Shown: positions 1-9,847, counted from the first letter of the stretch. The stretch: DNA of 64,000 nucleotides from Microbacterium pumilum (GCF_039530225.1 NZ_BAAAOH010000001.1:372001-436000), one strand, 5' to 3'. Numbers and translations are program-made. Notes: generated from the letters alone by a model not told the origin.

Positions 1-717
1 GCCACGCAGCCCATCATGCCGCTGCGCCTCTTCGCCAGCCGTACCCGAACGGGCGCCTACCTGACCCGACTGCTGTATCTCGGCGCGATGATCGGGTTCT
101 TCTTCTTCACCAGCCAGTACCTGCAGGAGGCACTCGGCTTCACTCCCATCCAGGCCGGAGTCGCGTTCTTGCCGATGACCCTGGTCAACTTCGCTGTCGC
201 GATGGCGATCCCGCAGCTCACCGCCCGGTTCGGCAACACCCTCCCGCTGATCACGGGGGTCGCGCTCACGCTCGGCGGCATGTTCTGGCTCAGCCGCATC
301 ACGACAACGAGCGACTACGTCACCGCCGTCGCGCTTCCGATGCTGCTGATCGGAGCCGGCCAGGGCCTCGCGTTCGCACCCATGACCACGTTCGGGATCG
401 CCGGAGCGACCGCATCCGACGCCGGTGCGGCATCCGGAGTCGTCAACACCTTCCACCAGATCGGGTCATCGCTGGGTCTGGGCATCCTCGTCGCCGTCGC
501 GGGCGCCGCCGCCGCGGGAACCACGGGCGGGGCTGCGGCGATCACGGCAGAAGCGGTCGGCGCGCTGACGGGAGCGAGCATCTTTCTGGGCATCAGCCTG
601 CTCATCGTCCTCATCCTCATCGCGCCGGGAGATCTGGCAGCTCAGCGACGCACCGCCGCCGATGGGGATTCCGCCACCCACTCCCTGGCCTTCCGGCCAT
701 CGCCCGGCATCCGCTGA
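1..717 (+). CDS. MFS drug-exporter family permease, C-terminal part (5' end outside window)
   Basis: The reading frame is open from the first base of the window and ends in TGA at 717, so this is the C-terminal 238 residues of a longer protein; the ATG at 16 is probably internal. It shows six hydrophobic segments, including a Phe-rich one around residues 25-38, the short loop QLTARFG between helices, and a Gly/Ala-rich helix with ASGVVNTFHQIGSSLG, all typical of the second half of 14-helix DHA2-type major facilitator exporters. Such proteins sit in the cytoplasmic membrane and expel small molecules by proton antiport. Substrate is unknown. The tail after the last helix is short and polar. Family assignment is firm; a closer name is not possible without the N-terminus. 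Confidence 0.85.
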   Translation, partial: ATQPIMPLRLFASRTRTGAYLTRLLYLGAMIGFFFFTSQYLQEALGFTPIQAGVAFLPMTLVNFAVAMAIPQLTARFGNTLPLITGVALTLGGMFWLSRITTTSDYVTAVALPMLLIGAGQGLAFAPMTTFGIAGATASDAGAASGVVNTFHQIGSSLGLGILVAVAGAAAAGTTGGAAAITAEAVGALTGASIFLGISLLIVLILIAPGDLAAQRRTAADGDSATHSLAFRPSPGIR

Positions 718-750
718 GCGCGAGTTCGTCCTGCTCGGTAGGTGAGGAAC

Positions 751-768
751 TCACACGTCGGCGTGTGA
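751..768. terminator. Hairpin between convergent genes
   Basis: TCACACG, a 4-base loop, then CGTGTGA form a perfect 7-bp stem 34 bases after the MFS stop and before the stop of the convergent small membrane gene. There is no U-tract, so termination is an inference from position and symmetry. Confidence 0.35.
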
Positions 769-804
769 CAGCGAAGCGGCCGGCCGTCGAGCCCGCCGGA
801 TGTA

Positions 805-1083
805 TCAGGATCGCGTTGCGCGGCGGCGGGTGAACAGGACGTAGAGGCCGAGCACGATGATCGCGCCGATGATGGATCCGATGATGCCGGCGGGCTGGAG
901 GAAGCCGCCATTCGGGTCACTCCTGAAGATGAGGAATCCGAGGAAGCCTCCGACGAACGAGCCGACGATCCCGAGAACGATCGTCAGCAGGATGCCGATG
1001 CTCTGCTTGCCGGGAATGACGGCGCGGGCGATGAGGCCTGCGATCAGGCCGATGACGATGAGGCCGAGAATGGTCCACAGCAT
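805..1083 (-). CDS. GlsB/YeaQ/YmgE family stress-response membrane protein
   Basis: This 92-residue protein has three hydrophobic segments separated by short polar turns, with the Gly-rich pattern GLIARAVIPGKQ near residue 20 and IIGSIIGAIIVL near residue 70 that marks the transglycosylase-associated GlsB/YeaQ/YmgE family. Members are small inner-membrane proteins linked to general or acid stress; the molecular activity is not known. The length matches the family. It lies next to a PRC-barrel gene and another small membrane gene on the same strand, a combination often seen in stress regulons, but a shared promoter is not visible. Confidence 0.9.
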   Translation of the reverse strand: MLWTILGLIVIGLIAGLIARAVIPGKQSIGILLTIVLGIVGSFVGGFLGFLIFRSDPNGGFLQPAGIIGSIIGAIIVLGLYVLFTRRRATRS

Positions 1084-1195
1084 GGTCTCTCCTTCGAGTT
1101 ATGGGCGCCATCCGGAGTGGCGGCACGCCAGTTGAGACGCGCATCAGGCTAGCAGGACGCCGCCTGGTCGTTCACGACCGACGTCGCATCGCCGC

Positions 1196-1531
1196 TCAAT
1201 AGCCAACGGGCGAGACCGTAGCGGGCCCCCGGTAGTACACGAGGAGTTTGTCGGCATCGTCTTCCGACAGTTCGCCGTCGGTCGCCGTGCGAGGGGAATC
1301 CCTCACGGCGTCCTTCGTGAACGGCAGGTGCAGGTCGCCGCCGACCTCGTCTGCGCGCTCGAGCGGAACGAAGGATTGTGAGGTGCCGAACAGGCCACTC
1401 TTGACCGTGGCCCACGTCGGCGTGCCGGTCGTGGGATTCACGAAGATCTGCCCAACCGAGCCGATGTTCTTGCCGTCGACGTCGGTGACGTCGGCTCCGA
1501 TGAGGCTGGCGCTGTTCTGGATGTTGATCAT
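1196..1531 (-). CDS. PRC-barrel domain protein
   Basis: A 111-residue soluble protein. Residues about 5-70 form a PRC-barrel: LIGADVTDVDGKNIGSVGQI, then a Gly-Thr-Pro-Thr-Trp turn and the strand SFVPLERA. PRC-barrels act as small beta-barrel adaptors in stress proteins, RimM and photosynthetic reaction centres. The tail (residues 71-111) is acidic and contains DELSEDDADKLLVYY-like sequence common to stress-induced PRC proteins of actinobacteria. I chose the ATG at 1531 because the domain begins immediately there; the longer open frame upstream is Arg/His-rich and unlike coding sequence. The ribosome-binding site is weak (GAGACGAG). Confidence 0.85.
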   Translation of the reverse strand: MINIQNSASLIGADVTDVDGKNIGSVGQIFVNPTTGTPTWATVKSGLFGTSQSFVPLERADEVGGDLHLPFTKDAVRDSPRTATDGELSEDDADKLLVYYRGPATVSPVGY

Positions 1532-1569
1532 TTTCACTCGTCTCGCTGAGATCCGTCGGTGACGGCCGG

Positions 1570-2229
1570 CTATCTGCCGAGGCCGACCCGGTCGACTTTG
1601 CGGTGGTAGCGCATTCCTGTCATGCCGCCGAGGATTGCGCCGATGAGAGTGACCACAGCGGCGCCGAGTGCGGTCAGGATGCCGGTTGTCGTCGCGGTCT
1701 CCGGTGTCACGGGGATGCGAGGGAAGCTGTCGAGGTTGGCGAGGATGTCCCACTGGCTGCCCGCGACGGCCGTGATTATGGCGACGATGATGGCCATCCC
1801 TACTGCCCATATCCAGACTGCGATGCCCTGCTTCACCCCGCTGAAACGGGCCATACGTCCAGCCACATATCCCCCAGCGAAGTATGCGACGAAGAGCACG
1901 AGTCCCAAGACCACGGCGCTCACGATTCCGACCATCATCGCGTTATCGGCAGCGGTGTCCACGGCCTCATCGACGGTACCCTCAGAGCCCAGTCCGAGGG
2001 CAGCGCCGATGGTCGCGACCAGTGCTGTCAGGATGACGACGGTACCGGTCGCGGTCAGCCAGCCGAAGAACGCGGTCCCGAACTTGAAACCACCGAACTC
2101 TTCCTTCTCTCGGGCGAGTACATCCCGATGAAGCGTGTGCTCCGGGTCCACCGGAACGGCGGCACTGGTCGACGTCGCGTCGTAGACGGGTGCACCGGGC
2201 TGCCGTGGCTGTGAGATATCCGAGGTCAT
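1570..2229 (-). CDS. Four-helix integral membrane protein of unknown function
   Basis: A 219-residue protein with a Pro/Ala-rich cytoplasmic N-terminus (1-48) and four hydrophobic spans at about 52-80, 98-125, 134-156 and 182-206, ending in a basic tail (MRYHRKVDRVGLGR). The second span ends in AYFAGGYVAGRMARFSG, a pattern shared by small TIGR04086-like/YrzE-type actinobacterial membrane proteins usually annotated hypothetical. ATG at 2229 starts the plausible sequence; upstream in-frame residues are low-complexity. No good Shine-Dalgarno is visible, so translation may be leaderless. It neighbours two other small stress genes on the same strand. Function unknown. Confidence 0.75.
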   Translation of the reverse strand: MTSDISQPRQPGAPVYDATSTSAAVPVDPEHTLHRDVLAREKEEFGGFKFGTAFFGWLTATGTVVILTALVATIGAALGLGSEGTVDEAVDTAADNAMMVGIVSAVVLGLVLFVAYFAGGYVAGRMARFSGVKQGIAVWIWAVGMAIIVAIITAVAGSQWDILANLDSFPRIPVTPETATTTGILTALGAAVVTLIGAILGGMTGMRYHRKVDRVGLGR

Positions 2230-2500
2230 GAGGAGCAAGCTAAGCGGGCGAACCGTGAGATCGGCCCGGGTTGCCAGACTGACGTCCGGCGCGTAACCTT
2301 CCACGCCCATCACCACATCCCACCCGAGAAGGACAACGTCGCCATGGCTGAGAGTCGGAGGCAGCTCAGGCACCCCCTCGCGGTCGCTCACTCCTGGTGG
2401 TAGGACGGGTGACAGCCGTCCGTCGATGCTGTTCACGATCGAGCCCGACTGCCGCCCGCCCCGCAGTGCCGCGCAGCAACAGTCCCCGAAAGGCGTTTCC

Positions 2501-5500
2501 ATGTCGTCGGTCTTCGCTCTCTCCTTCACCCCCACGGGCTACACGATCGCGGCAGCATGGCCGCTCTCGACGACTCCGGCGGCGCTGACCACCATCCCGC
2601 TCGCGACCCCCTTCACCGTGCCCGGGCTGGTCACGGGCGCTCTCCACGCGTGGAGTCCCGCCCGCGGGAAGCCGTTGACCGTCGACACGACGAAGAACGC
2701 GGCGGTCTTCGGGGAGTTCGCGCTGGACCTCTGGATCCGCGACGCGCGCATCATCGAACCCGTGAGCCTCGTCCGAGGCGTCGGCTCGCCGGTCGAATTG
2801 ACTTTGAATCCGGGTGGGTCGCCCACCGCTTTCTGGGTCGCGGCGACCATCCGTACGAGTGGCGTCGCAGTCGTCTTGCGCAGCGCCATCCTCGACCCGG
2901 GTGACGGTGCAATCGTTCACCTCGGGGTCTGGGCCACGGGGAGCCAAGCGGTGTGGGTCGTGCAGAACGGTGTTGCGGGCAGGGTAGAGCTCGCGGCATC
3001 CGTCCCCGACGCACGAGGCAAGGTCACGATCGGCCTCGTGCCCCAAGGCGGCTCATCGAGCGTCACAATACTCGGGGCGAGGCTGCGCGATCAGCTCGAC
3101 GCGGCCCAGGAGTCGGCGATCGCGGATGCCGTCAGCGCAGGAATCGGCGCGATCGACGCTTTCATCGCCTCCGGTGCGGCACCATACCTCGGCCCGGCGC
3201 AGGGACCGGAATCGATGTTCGGCGCGCTCCGGATGCGCAAGCACCTATTCGGCAACGTGTACTGGTCGCCGACCACCGGCGCGCACGACGTGAGCGGGCG
3301 GGTGCTGCGAGCGTACGAGGCCGAGGGTGGCCATCTCGGCCCTCTCGGTCTGCCGACGAGCCAGGAGATGGCCCTCGACGCGGTGCTCGACTACATCAAC
3401 GCGCCGCGCGGGACGGGGGCGAGCGGCATCACCCTCGGTGACATCCTCAAGCAGACCGGCAGGCTGAAGGCCTCCGATTTCGTCGTCGAAGGTAAGGCAC
3501 GGTCCAAGGCCGAACGAGTCGCAAGGAGTCGCGGATGGGAGGCGTTCGCGACAGCCGAGCACCGCGACGATTCGGCCCACCGCGCTGCGGCGCCTCCCAT
3601 CGATGCCGCATGGGTCGCAACGGCTTTGGGACATACCGAGGACAGCCCCGAGGTAGGCGGGATCCTCCGAGGTGGCGTACGGCGCAGAGAGGAAGGCAAC
3701 GCCGGTCGCGTTGTCTGGATGCGCGGCGGTGGCGTGGACGACGACGGTGCAGCGATCGAGAACGCCGGAAGAGGCAACGCCGCGCGGGTTGTGAACGCCG
3801 TCCGGGAGGCCTTGCATGGCGGCGAGAATGCGCGAGGGGCGGTCTGGAAGCTCGCGATCCGAGAGGACACCCCCGAGCTGCCTGCGGAGGCGGCGGCTCG
3901 AGTGCTGCGCTTGCCGCGGGTGGGGGTGAGGGGGCTGAAGCTCGAACTGCCCGCCGTCAGTCCGGTGGCGGCCCAGGCCGAGGCGCCGGCCGACACGGTG
4001 ACAGTGCCGAGCGACGCGGTACCGAGGCTGCTCGGCGAGTTGGGCGCTCAGCTCGCGTCGGGCACCATCTCGGCCTCGCAGGCGATGGGCCTCTCTCCGC
4101 ATCTCTTCCTGCGCGACCCACTGGCGGGCCAGCTCGTCCAGTCGTTCGGGGCGAACGCCGAAGCCCTCGCTCTCACCGGGATAGCGAAGCAGAAGAAGGA
4201 GGTCGGCGCACTCATCGAGGCCGCGGCTGCATCTCGCGATGGCGTCCGCATCGAGTTCGAGGGCATCGGGTGGAACCTCGTCGGTCCTCGTGCTCAGCTG
4301 TTCGAGCACGGCATCATCGTCTCCACCGCGCAGGAGGCGTTCACCATTTACGAGCAGATCCTCGCGCTGTGGCTCATCCACGGTGGGTCCCGGGGCTTCT
4401 TGGGTCTGCCGGAGGGGCGTGAAGCCGCTCCTGCCACCAAGTACGACGGGCCGCCCGACAGTCGCAGCGTCGTCTTCGGAGGTGGCCGCATCTACTGGTC
4501 GCCACGCACCGGCGCGCACGAAGTGCACGGCGCGATCCTGACCCACTATCTTGCGAAGTCGAGCGACGCCGTCGCGCTCTTCGTGCCGCCCAACAGCGCG
4601 CACCTGGGACTCCCGACATCCGATGAGCACGACATCGAGGGAGTGCGCGGCGCGAGGCTCTCGACGTTCGAGCGCGGCTCGATCTACTGGACCGCTGGAC
4701 TCGGGCCCGTCATCGTCACCCAGCCGATCCTCGACGGATTCCTCATCAGCGGCGGAGTGGCGCACTGGGGAATGCCGACCGGGCCGGCGCAGGTCGCCGT
4801 CGAGGACGACACCACCGTGACATGGCAGACGTTCGAGCGTGGCGTGCTCGCGCACACCGACAAGGTCGGATGGTTCGACGCGCTGCGTGTGCGGATCGCC
4901 CGCGTCGACACGGGCCTCATCGACGACGACGGTGCCTTCGAGCCCGAAGACAAGCGGGGCGAAGTCTTCGTCAAGGCATGGGTGTCCGTGAACGGCGTCG
5001 AGGTGCTGCACCGCGAGAGTCCGGCAGGGAACAACCCCAGCTTCGCGGTGCTCGACGGCTGGGAGACGGCCGGCATCCCGTTGCGGGAGGACACGCGCAT
5101 CGACGTCCGGATCGAAGCATGGGACTGGGATGAGGCGAGCGATGACGATCATCTCGCGACGCACTCGGCGACGTTCACCTTCGGCGACGCACTGTTCGGC
5201 TACGCCGACACGCTGGGCGACTATCCGAAGCGCAAGTCGACGTGGAACAACAGCAATGAGGCGTCGGCGACGGCCGTCGTCTTCTCCTATTCGATCGCGC
5301 CGCATGTGGCCGCGACGCTGGGTGGGCTGCGGCAGAACAACTTCTATCGATTCCGCAACCGCGGGCGCAAGGCGCTGCCCTGGGACATCTACCACGAGAC
5401 ATTCGCCGACATCCTGGCGCCAGACCGCGACCGCGCGGGCAAGGCAGAGCGCGAGTTCTTCGACTCCATCTACGTGTCGACGGCCGACGGCGGCAACTGC

Positions 5501-7090
5501 TACGGCTTTTCGACGTCAGCGCTCGACGCATTCGAGGGGCGGAACGAACTCGAGCAGCCGCTCAGTGACGACACGACGACCTTCGCCGAGACCGGCGACG
5601 ATGTGTGGCGGATCATCAACAGAGGTCAGGGCTCCTTCCAGTCGGCCAGCGTGTGGCAATGGATCGCGGACTGCCAGGCGTCGATCGACATGTACGATCC
5701 GCGAAAGGTGTGGGCGCGCGTCAGCGCGGCTCTCGCTGCGACGGGCAAGCCGGTCGTGCTGAACCTCACCGGCTCGACGAGCGGGCATGCGGTCCTCGTC
5801 TACCGGACCGACATCAGCCCCGCCGGCGAGCGTCGCATGTTCCACGCGGACTCGAACGCGCCGTGGCCGGCTGCGGACGCCGACTCCGTCATCACGGTGA
5901 GAGCGAACGGCTCCTACACGTTCAATGGCTACCCGACGTACATGGGTCCCGCGTGGGTCAGCGGCGTGCTCCCGCCGGTACGAATGATCGACATGCCCGA
6001 AAGCGTCATCGCTGAGCCGCGGGTGACTCCGTACTGGTTCCTCAAGTCCGGGCTCATCGGCTTCTTCACCGGCATCTTCGGGTCGGTCGGGGCGACCGTC
6101 GAACAGGTGGAGGCGGGTGGGCGCAAGCTCTACGGCGATCAACGTCGCGATCTGCTCGACTCGCTCTCCGCGCACGGCCGGAAGGCCGGGCTTCTCGCCG
6201 AGGCGCTCGGCACTTCGGTCACCAGGGTGCAGAGCTCTGACGAGGCAGGCATCTCGCTCCGGGGAACGTATGCGGCGGCGTCGGAAATGACGGATCGCAT
6301 CGCGCCGGACCTGCGCGGAGCGAAGTTCGCCGCGCAGATCGCCGGGGCTCTTGCCGACGCGCCGGCCGGGGACGCAGTGGCCGCCGCGTGGGGAGACCTG
6401 CACGTCGCCGGCCCGAGCATCGTGACGGGGATCAGGAAGGATCTCGATGTCGACCTGGGAGGCCTGATCGGCGCACTCACACCCGGGGCGTGGCCGGAAG
6501 CGGCCGTGATCGATGTGCCCGACGACAGCGAGGAGGGCCCCCGGGTCATCGCCCTGCGGGGTCGATTGCACCCGGACATCGTGGTCACGCTGCGGGGGCG
6601 CGGCGGCGAGTACGAGCACGTCATGCTGAGCCGGTCGGGGGTCGTGGCCATCACCGCGAAGCTGTCTTCTGGCGGCCGTGACACGGTTCACGGACTCTCG
6701 CTGGGCACCAGTCGGCCGGGGGTGCGCATCACGTCGGATGCGGGCGATCGCGTCGCGACCGTGCGTCTGTCGACGGATGCCGCGCCCGGACGCGCCGGGG
6801 TGACCTGGTCCGTGCCCCTCGGAATCGGCGCCGCGGACGCGTCTGTCCGTTGGATGGCCGGGCGTCCCGGGCTCACGGTGCTCAACGCCTCGCCTGTGCC
6901 GGAGACACGGATCGAGTGGTCGGCGGGACCGGCCGGGATGCAGGGTTACCGATCGCCCGCGGTAGGGGGAGGTGAGAGCATCCGTGTGATCCCCCACGAC
7001 CCCGCCTCACCGATGGGTGCCATCCGGCTGCAGCGACTGTCGAGCCTGGGAGACGTCGTCTCGACGGAGATCATAGATCCGAGCGCCTGA
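2501..7090 (+). CDS. Large LGFP-repeat protein with a papain-like cysteine site
   Basis: This 1529-residue protein starts at ATG 2501 behind AAAGG. LGFP-type repeats occur at about residues 250-290 and 610-770 (for example GHLGPLGLPTS, AHLGLPTSDE, VAHWGMPTG), each near a YWSP/YWT strand; in actinobacteria such repeats bind or anchor to the cell wall. Further on, NCYGFS (Cys1000), SGHAVLVY (His1096) and HADSNAPWP (Asp1117, Asn1119) have the order and spacing of a C39/papain-like Cys-His-Asp catalytic site. The remaining C-terminal 400 residues are beta-rich. I see no N-terminal signal peptide, so secretion is uncertain. It is convergent with a SIR2-TPR gene 45 bp away. LGFP assignment is firm; peptidase activity is an inference from motif order. 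Confidence 0.8.
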   Translation: MSSVFALSFTPTGYTIAAAWPLSTTPAALTTIPLATPFTVPGLVTGALHAWSPARGKPLTVDTTKNAAVFGEFALDLWIRDARIIEPVSLVRGVGSPVELTLNPGGSPTAFWVAATIRTSGVAVVLRSAILDPGDGAIVHLGVWATGSQAVWVVQNGVAGRVELAASVPDARGKVTIGLVPQGGSSSVTILGARLRDQLDAAQESAIADAVSAGIGAIDAFIASGAAPYLGPAQGPESMFGALRMRKHLFGNVYWSPTTGAHDVSGRVLRAYEAEGGHLGPLGLPTSQEMALDAVLDYINAPRGTGASGITLGDILKQTGRLKASDFVVEGKARSKAERVARSRGWEAFATAEHRDDSAHRAAAPPIDAAWVATALGHTEDSPEVGGILRGGVRRREEGNAGRVVWMRGGGVDDDGAAIENAGRGNAARVVNAVREALHGGENARGAVWKLAIREDTPELPAEAAARVLRLPRVGVRGLKLELPAVSPVAAQAEAPADTVTVPSDAVPRLLGELGAQLASGTISASQAMGLSPHLFLRDPLAGQLVQSFGANAEALALTGIAKQKKEVGALIEAAAASRDGVRIEFEGIGWNLVGPRAQLFEHGIIVSTAQEAFTIYEQILALWLIHGGSRGFLGLPEGREAAPATKYDGPPDSRSVVFGGGRIYWSPRTGAHEVHGAILTHYLAKSSDAVALFVPPNSAHLGLPTSDEHDIEGVRGARLSTFERGSIYWTAGLGPVIVTQPILDGFLISGGVAHWGMPTGPAQVAVEDDTTVTWQTFERGVLAHTDKVGWFDALRVRIARVDTGLIDDDGAFEPEDKRGEVFVKAWVSVNGVEVLHRESPAGNNPSFAVLDGWETAGIPLREDTRIDVRIEAWDWDEASDDDHLATHSATFTFGDALFGYADTLGDYPKRKSTWNNSNEASATAVVFSYSIAPHVAATLGGLRQNNFYRFRNRGRKALPWDIYHETFADILAPDRDRAGKAEREFFDSIYVSTADGGNCYGFSTSALDAFEGRNELEQPLSDDTTTFAETGDDVWRIINRGQGSFQSASVWQWIADCQASIDMYDPRKVWARVSAALAATGKPVVLNLTGSTSGHAVLVYRTDISPAGERRMFHADSNAPWPAADADSVITVRANGSYTFNGYPTYMGPAWVSGVLPPVRMIDMPESVIAEPRVTPYWFLKSGLIGFFTGIFGSVGATVEQVEAGGRKLYGDQRRDLLDSLSAHGRKAGLLAEALGTSVTRVQSSDEAGISLRGTYAAASEMTDRIAPDLRGAKFAAQIAGALADAPAGDAVAAAWGDLHVAGPSIVTGIRKDLDVDLGGLIGALTPGAWPEAAVIDVPDDSEEGPRVIALRGRLHPDIVVTLRGRGGEYEHVMLSRSGVVAITAKLSSGGRDTVHGLSLGTSRPGVRITSDAGDRVATVRLSTDAAPGRAGVTWSVPLGIGAADASVRWMAGRPGLTVLNASPVPETRIEWSAGPAGMQGYRSPAVGGGESIRVIPHDPASPMGAIRLQRLSSLGDVVSTEIIDPSA

Positions 7091-7135
7091 GGAAGCCGGC
7101 GCAATCGAACGCAGACCGCGAACCCTTCCACGCGG

Positions 7136-9847
7136 TCACGCTGAATCAGGGAGCTCCTCCAGACGGGCCCGCGCTTGAGCGAGCAACGGACTGTCCGGAA
7201 CGTGATCGAGCAGACTCATCGCCTGATTCAGTGCGTGGCGGGCCTCATCCGTGTCGCCGAGTTGCCTGCGGATGAGTGCGATGTTCATGAAGCACGCTGC
7301 GGCGTCCTCGGGAAAGCCGTCCTGCTGATTCCACTCCGCGAGGGCAGCGAACAACCAGAGTCCACGGTTGACTTCGCCGCCTACGAGGAGTTGTTCGGCG
7401 AATTGCCCCATCCGATTCATCGAATCCGCACGCTCTTCAAGGCCCTCGGTGCGCGCCAGGATCTCCCGGAATATGTGGCCGCCGTCATCCAGTCGTCCAA
7501 GCACCAGATAGATTTGGCCTGCCGTCATTGAGACTTCGTCTGCGTCGGTGCGGTCGCCGCCCTTGAGAAGCGCAGCCGCGGATTGCTCGAAGACCGACGC
7601 CGCCTCTGCGAGCTGCTGTTGCTGCGCATAAGTGTTCGCTATGTTTCGCAGTGTCTGGCCCTCGTTCCACGGCGATCCGAGCTTCCTCCACCTTTCCAAG
7701 GCTTCGAAGAAGAGAGGTAGGGCCGCCGCAAAGTCCCCTTCCTGCTGAACCTCAAGTCCCTTCTTGTTCATTGCATCGGCAAGATGCTCGGTAACCCATT
7801 GGAGATTGTCGAGGCTGTGATCCTCGGTCAGAAGGACCGCTTTCCGTAGTTCTGCTATCGCGTCCTCCAACTCCCCGACATCCTTGAACGCGATGCCCAG
7901 GCCAGCTCGAGCGTCGCGCTCCACGCGGGCGTCGAGGATCGAGGCGGTCAGGTCGAGCAGTTCCTTGAACGTGTCGACAGAGGCCCGGGGCTCGCCCTCC
8001 TTCTGCTGTATTTCACCGAGTATCTGCAGGGCCTGAGCCCGGAGCGAAGGAGCGGACCTGGCAACAGGATCGGCGAGCACCTCGTTCAACAGGTTGGTTG
8101 CCTCATCGCGCTGACCGGTGTTCTCTTTGATCCGTGCGATATTCGACAATGTGCGCAGCGCCAGACTTCGGTTGCCGAATCGCTCGAACACGAGGAGGTT
8201 CTGCTGGTACAGCTCAAGGGCGGCCTCGTAGGAACCCTCGAAGAGATCAATGTTCGCCAGGTTCCCACGCGACTGGGCGGCGCCCAGGTCATCACCGATC
8301 CGGTCGCGGATCGCGAGAGCTTGTCCCAGGTATCCCCTCGCAGATTCGAAACGACGCCTCGACACTTCGAGGTCCCCCAGATTGTTCAACGCGTGCGCGC
8401 GAGCCGGCTCATCCCCGAGTGCCTGGACGATTTCAAGCTCCTGTTTGTACAGACGCTCAGCCTCGTCGTACTCGCCTAGGAGAGTTCGCACCATGCCAAG
8501 GTTGTGAAGGGCCACCCCCCGCACATCCTGTCGGTCGTGCTCCTCAGCGAACGCGAGAACCTGTTCGTAGACATGCAGCGCATCCTTGGTGCGCCCCTGC
8601 TTCTGGTAGACGAGTGCGAGGTTGTTGAGGGCACCGAGGTGCTGTTCTTCCTCGGCAAGCGGAGCGAAGATCGCAATCACGTCCTGGAAGAGGGCGATCG
8701 CCTCGTCGAGTCGGTCTGCGTCACTGTAGGCGTTGGCGAGTGAGTCGACGACGACCCCGAAGTACGGTGATTTCCGCTCGAGGGGCGGCTGTGCCTCGTA
8801 CAGTCTCTCGAGGACTTCAAGTCCGGCGGCGGGCTCGCCGACGGCGGTCAGGAGATCTGCGAAGACGAGCGCGATCCTGTCGAATCGCTCGGATGCCGCC
8901 CATTCGCGTGCCTTCTCGGCCACTCGCGCGTTCGCCTGCTTGACAACTCTTGCGGCTTCTTCAGCCGTCAGTGTGGCGCCAGCGGGCACAGTGTGCCGGA
9001 GTAGCGGCGCTGAAAATCCAGCCAGCCACCCGGGTAGCTCGCCGTGGACGATCTCCGCTCGTCCGCCGTATAGGGCTCGGGTTGCCGAAACAGCGGAGAC
9101 AGGCGCTTCCTCGCCTCGTACCAGCCAGGTGAATCCCTGGGCTACCGCAGCATCGGGCTTCAAGAACAGATAGTTCTCGTCTGCCATCAGATCGCCACCT
9201 GAGTAGCCCAGGAACAGCCAGTGGTCCAAGCGAAGCAAATCCCGTATGCAGGCCGAAACGTCAGGCGTGAAGCCACGCTTGCGTTGAGACAGAGTGTCCA
9301 CGAGAGTGTTCGGGCTCTCGACTGACCCATGGAGCTTGATGATCGGGCATGGCCTGCCAGCGCTACCCTCCTCGCGCCACCGACTGCCGACGCTGCCGAA
9401 CTCGGCCGCATTCGCCCATACTTCGTAAGGCGCGTCGAGCTGCCGGAACGCGGCTTCCAGCGCCCGGTCGAAGTTGGTTGTCACGACGGCAGGAACGCAT
9501 CCCGACTTCGCCAGGGCTGCGATCCTCAGATGGACGTCGTTGGGTGTCTCACTGTCGAGTGACTGCAGGACCGTGAAGTAGGACTCTCGTAACCGAGCGA
9601 CAATGACCTCGGCTTGGTATTCCGGGGGGAACCGGCTGGCTTCCTGCCGCGCGGTAATCGCGTGCGCCAGGTCTTGCGCTTGCGCAGCTCCGATCAAGTC
9701 CTTGGCCCGATCGGCGAGCGCCACGATGACGGAGCGGTTCATACCCCACCACGAAGGCAGGCTCGTCGGGGGTATGGATGAAACTCCGGACCCGACGAAA
9801 ATGACAAGCCGTGCATTCGCTGCAAACCGCTCAGCCAAGCTGGTCAT
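7136..9847 (-). CDS. SIR2-like NADase with C-terminal TPR array (candidate antiphage protein)
   Basis: A 903-residue protein. Residues 1-290 are a SIR2_2-type Rossmann domain: GSGVS (19-23), TTNFD (123-127, catalytic-type Asn and Asp), KLHGS (171-175, catalytic His) and GYSGGDL (214-220). Residues about 320-900 are tandem tetratricopeptide repeats, recognisable by repeated AxNNLA/LxNLG and YEEAL-type motifs every 34-42 residues. In characterised defence systems, SIR2 domains joined to sensor regions deplete NAD+ on infection; the TPR array would be the sensor. That role is inferred. Start ATG 9847 directly precedes the domain. It is a single gene, convergent with the LGFP protein and not obviously in an operon. 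Confidence 0.85.
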   Translation of the reverse strand: MTSLAERFAANARLVIFVGSGVSSIPPTSLPSWWGMNRSVIVALADRAKDLIGAAQAQDLAHAITARQEASRFPPEYQAEVIVARLRESYFTVLQSLDSETPNDVHLRIAALAKSGCVPAVVTTNFDRALEAAFRQLDAPYEVWANAAEFGSVGSRWREEGSAGRPCPIIKLHGSVESPNTLVDTLSQRKRGFTPDVSACIRDLLRLDHWLFLGYSGGDLMADENYLFLKPDAAVAQGFTWLVRGEEAPVSAVSATRALYGGRAEIVHGELPGWLAGFSAPLLRHTVPAGATLTAEEAARVVKQANARVAEKAREWAASERFDRIALVFADLLTAVGEPAAGLEVLERLYEAQPPLERKSPYFGVVVDSLANAYSDADRLDEAIALFQDVIAIFAPLAEEEQHLGALNNLALVYQKQGRTKDALHVYEQVLAFAEEHDRQDVRGVALHNLGMVRTLLGEYDEAERLYKQELEIVQALGDEPARAHALNNLGDLEVSRRRFESARGYLGQALAIRDRIGDDLGAAQSRGNLANIDLFEGSYEAALELYQQNLLVFERFGNRSLALRTLSNIARIKENTGQRDEATNLLNEVLADPVARSAPSLRAQALQILGEIQQKEGEPRASVDTFKELLDLTASILDARVERDARAGLGIAFKDVGELEDAIAELRKAVLLTEDHSLDNLQWVTEHLADAMNKKGLEVQQEGDFAAALPLFFEALERWRKLGSPWNEGQTLRNIANTYAQQQQLAEAASVFEQSAAALLKGGDRTDADEVSMTAGQIYLVLGRLDDGGHIFREILARTEGLEERADSMNRMGQFAEQLLVGGEVNRGLWLFAALAEWNQQDGFPEDAAACFMNIALIRRQLGDTDEARHALNQAMSLLDHVPDSPLLAQARARLEELPDSA

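Noticed and set aside
3245..5395. 716-codon open frame on the minus strand inside the LGFP protein gene
   Set aside because: Antisense shadow of a high-GC gene: Arg/Asp/Gly-rich, no domain, and the plus-strand frame has clear LGFP repeats.
5516..6997. Second long minus-strand frame inside the same gene
   Set aside because: Same reason; no start signal and no recognisable motif.
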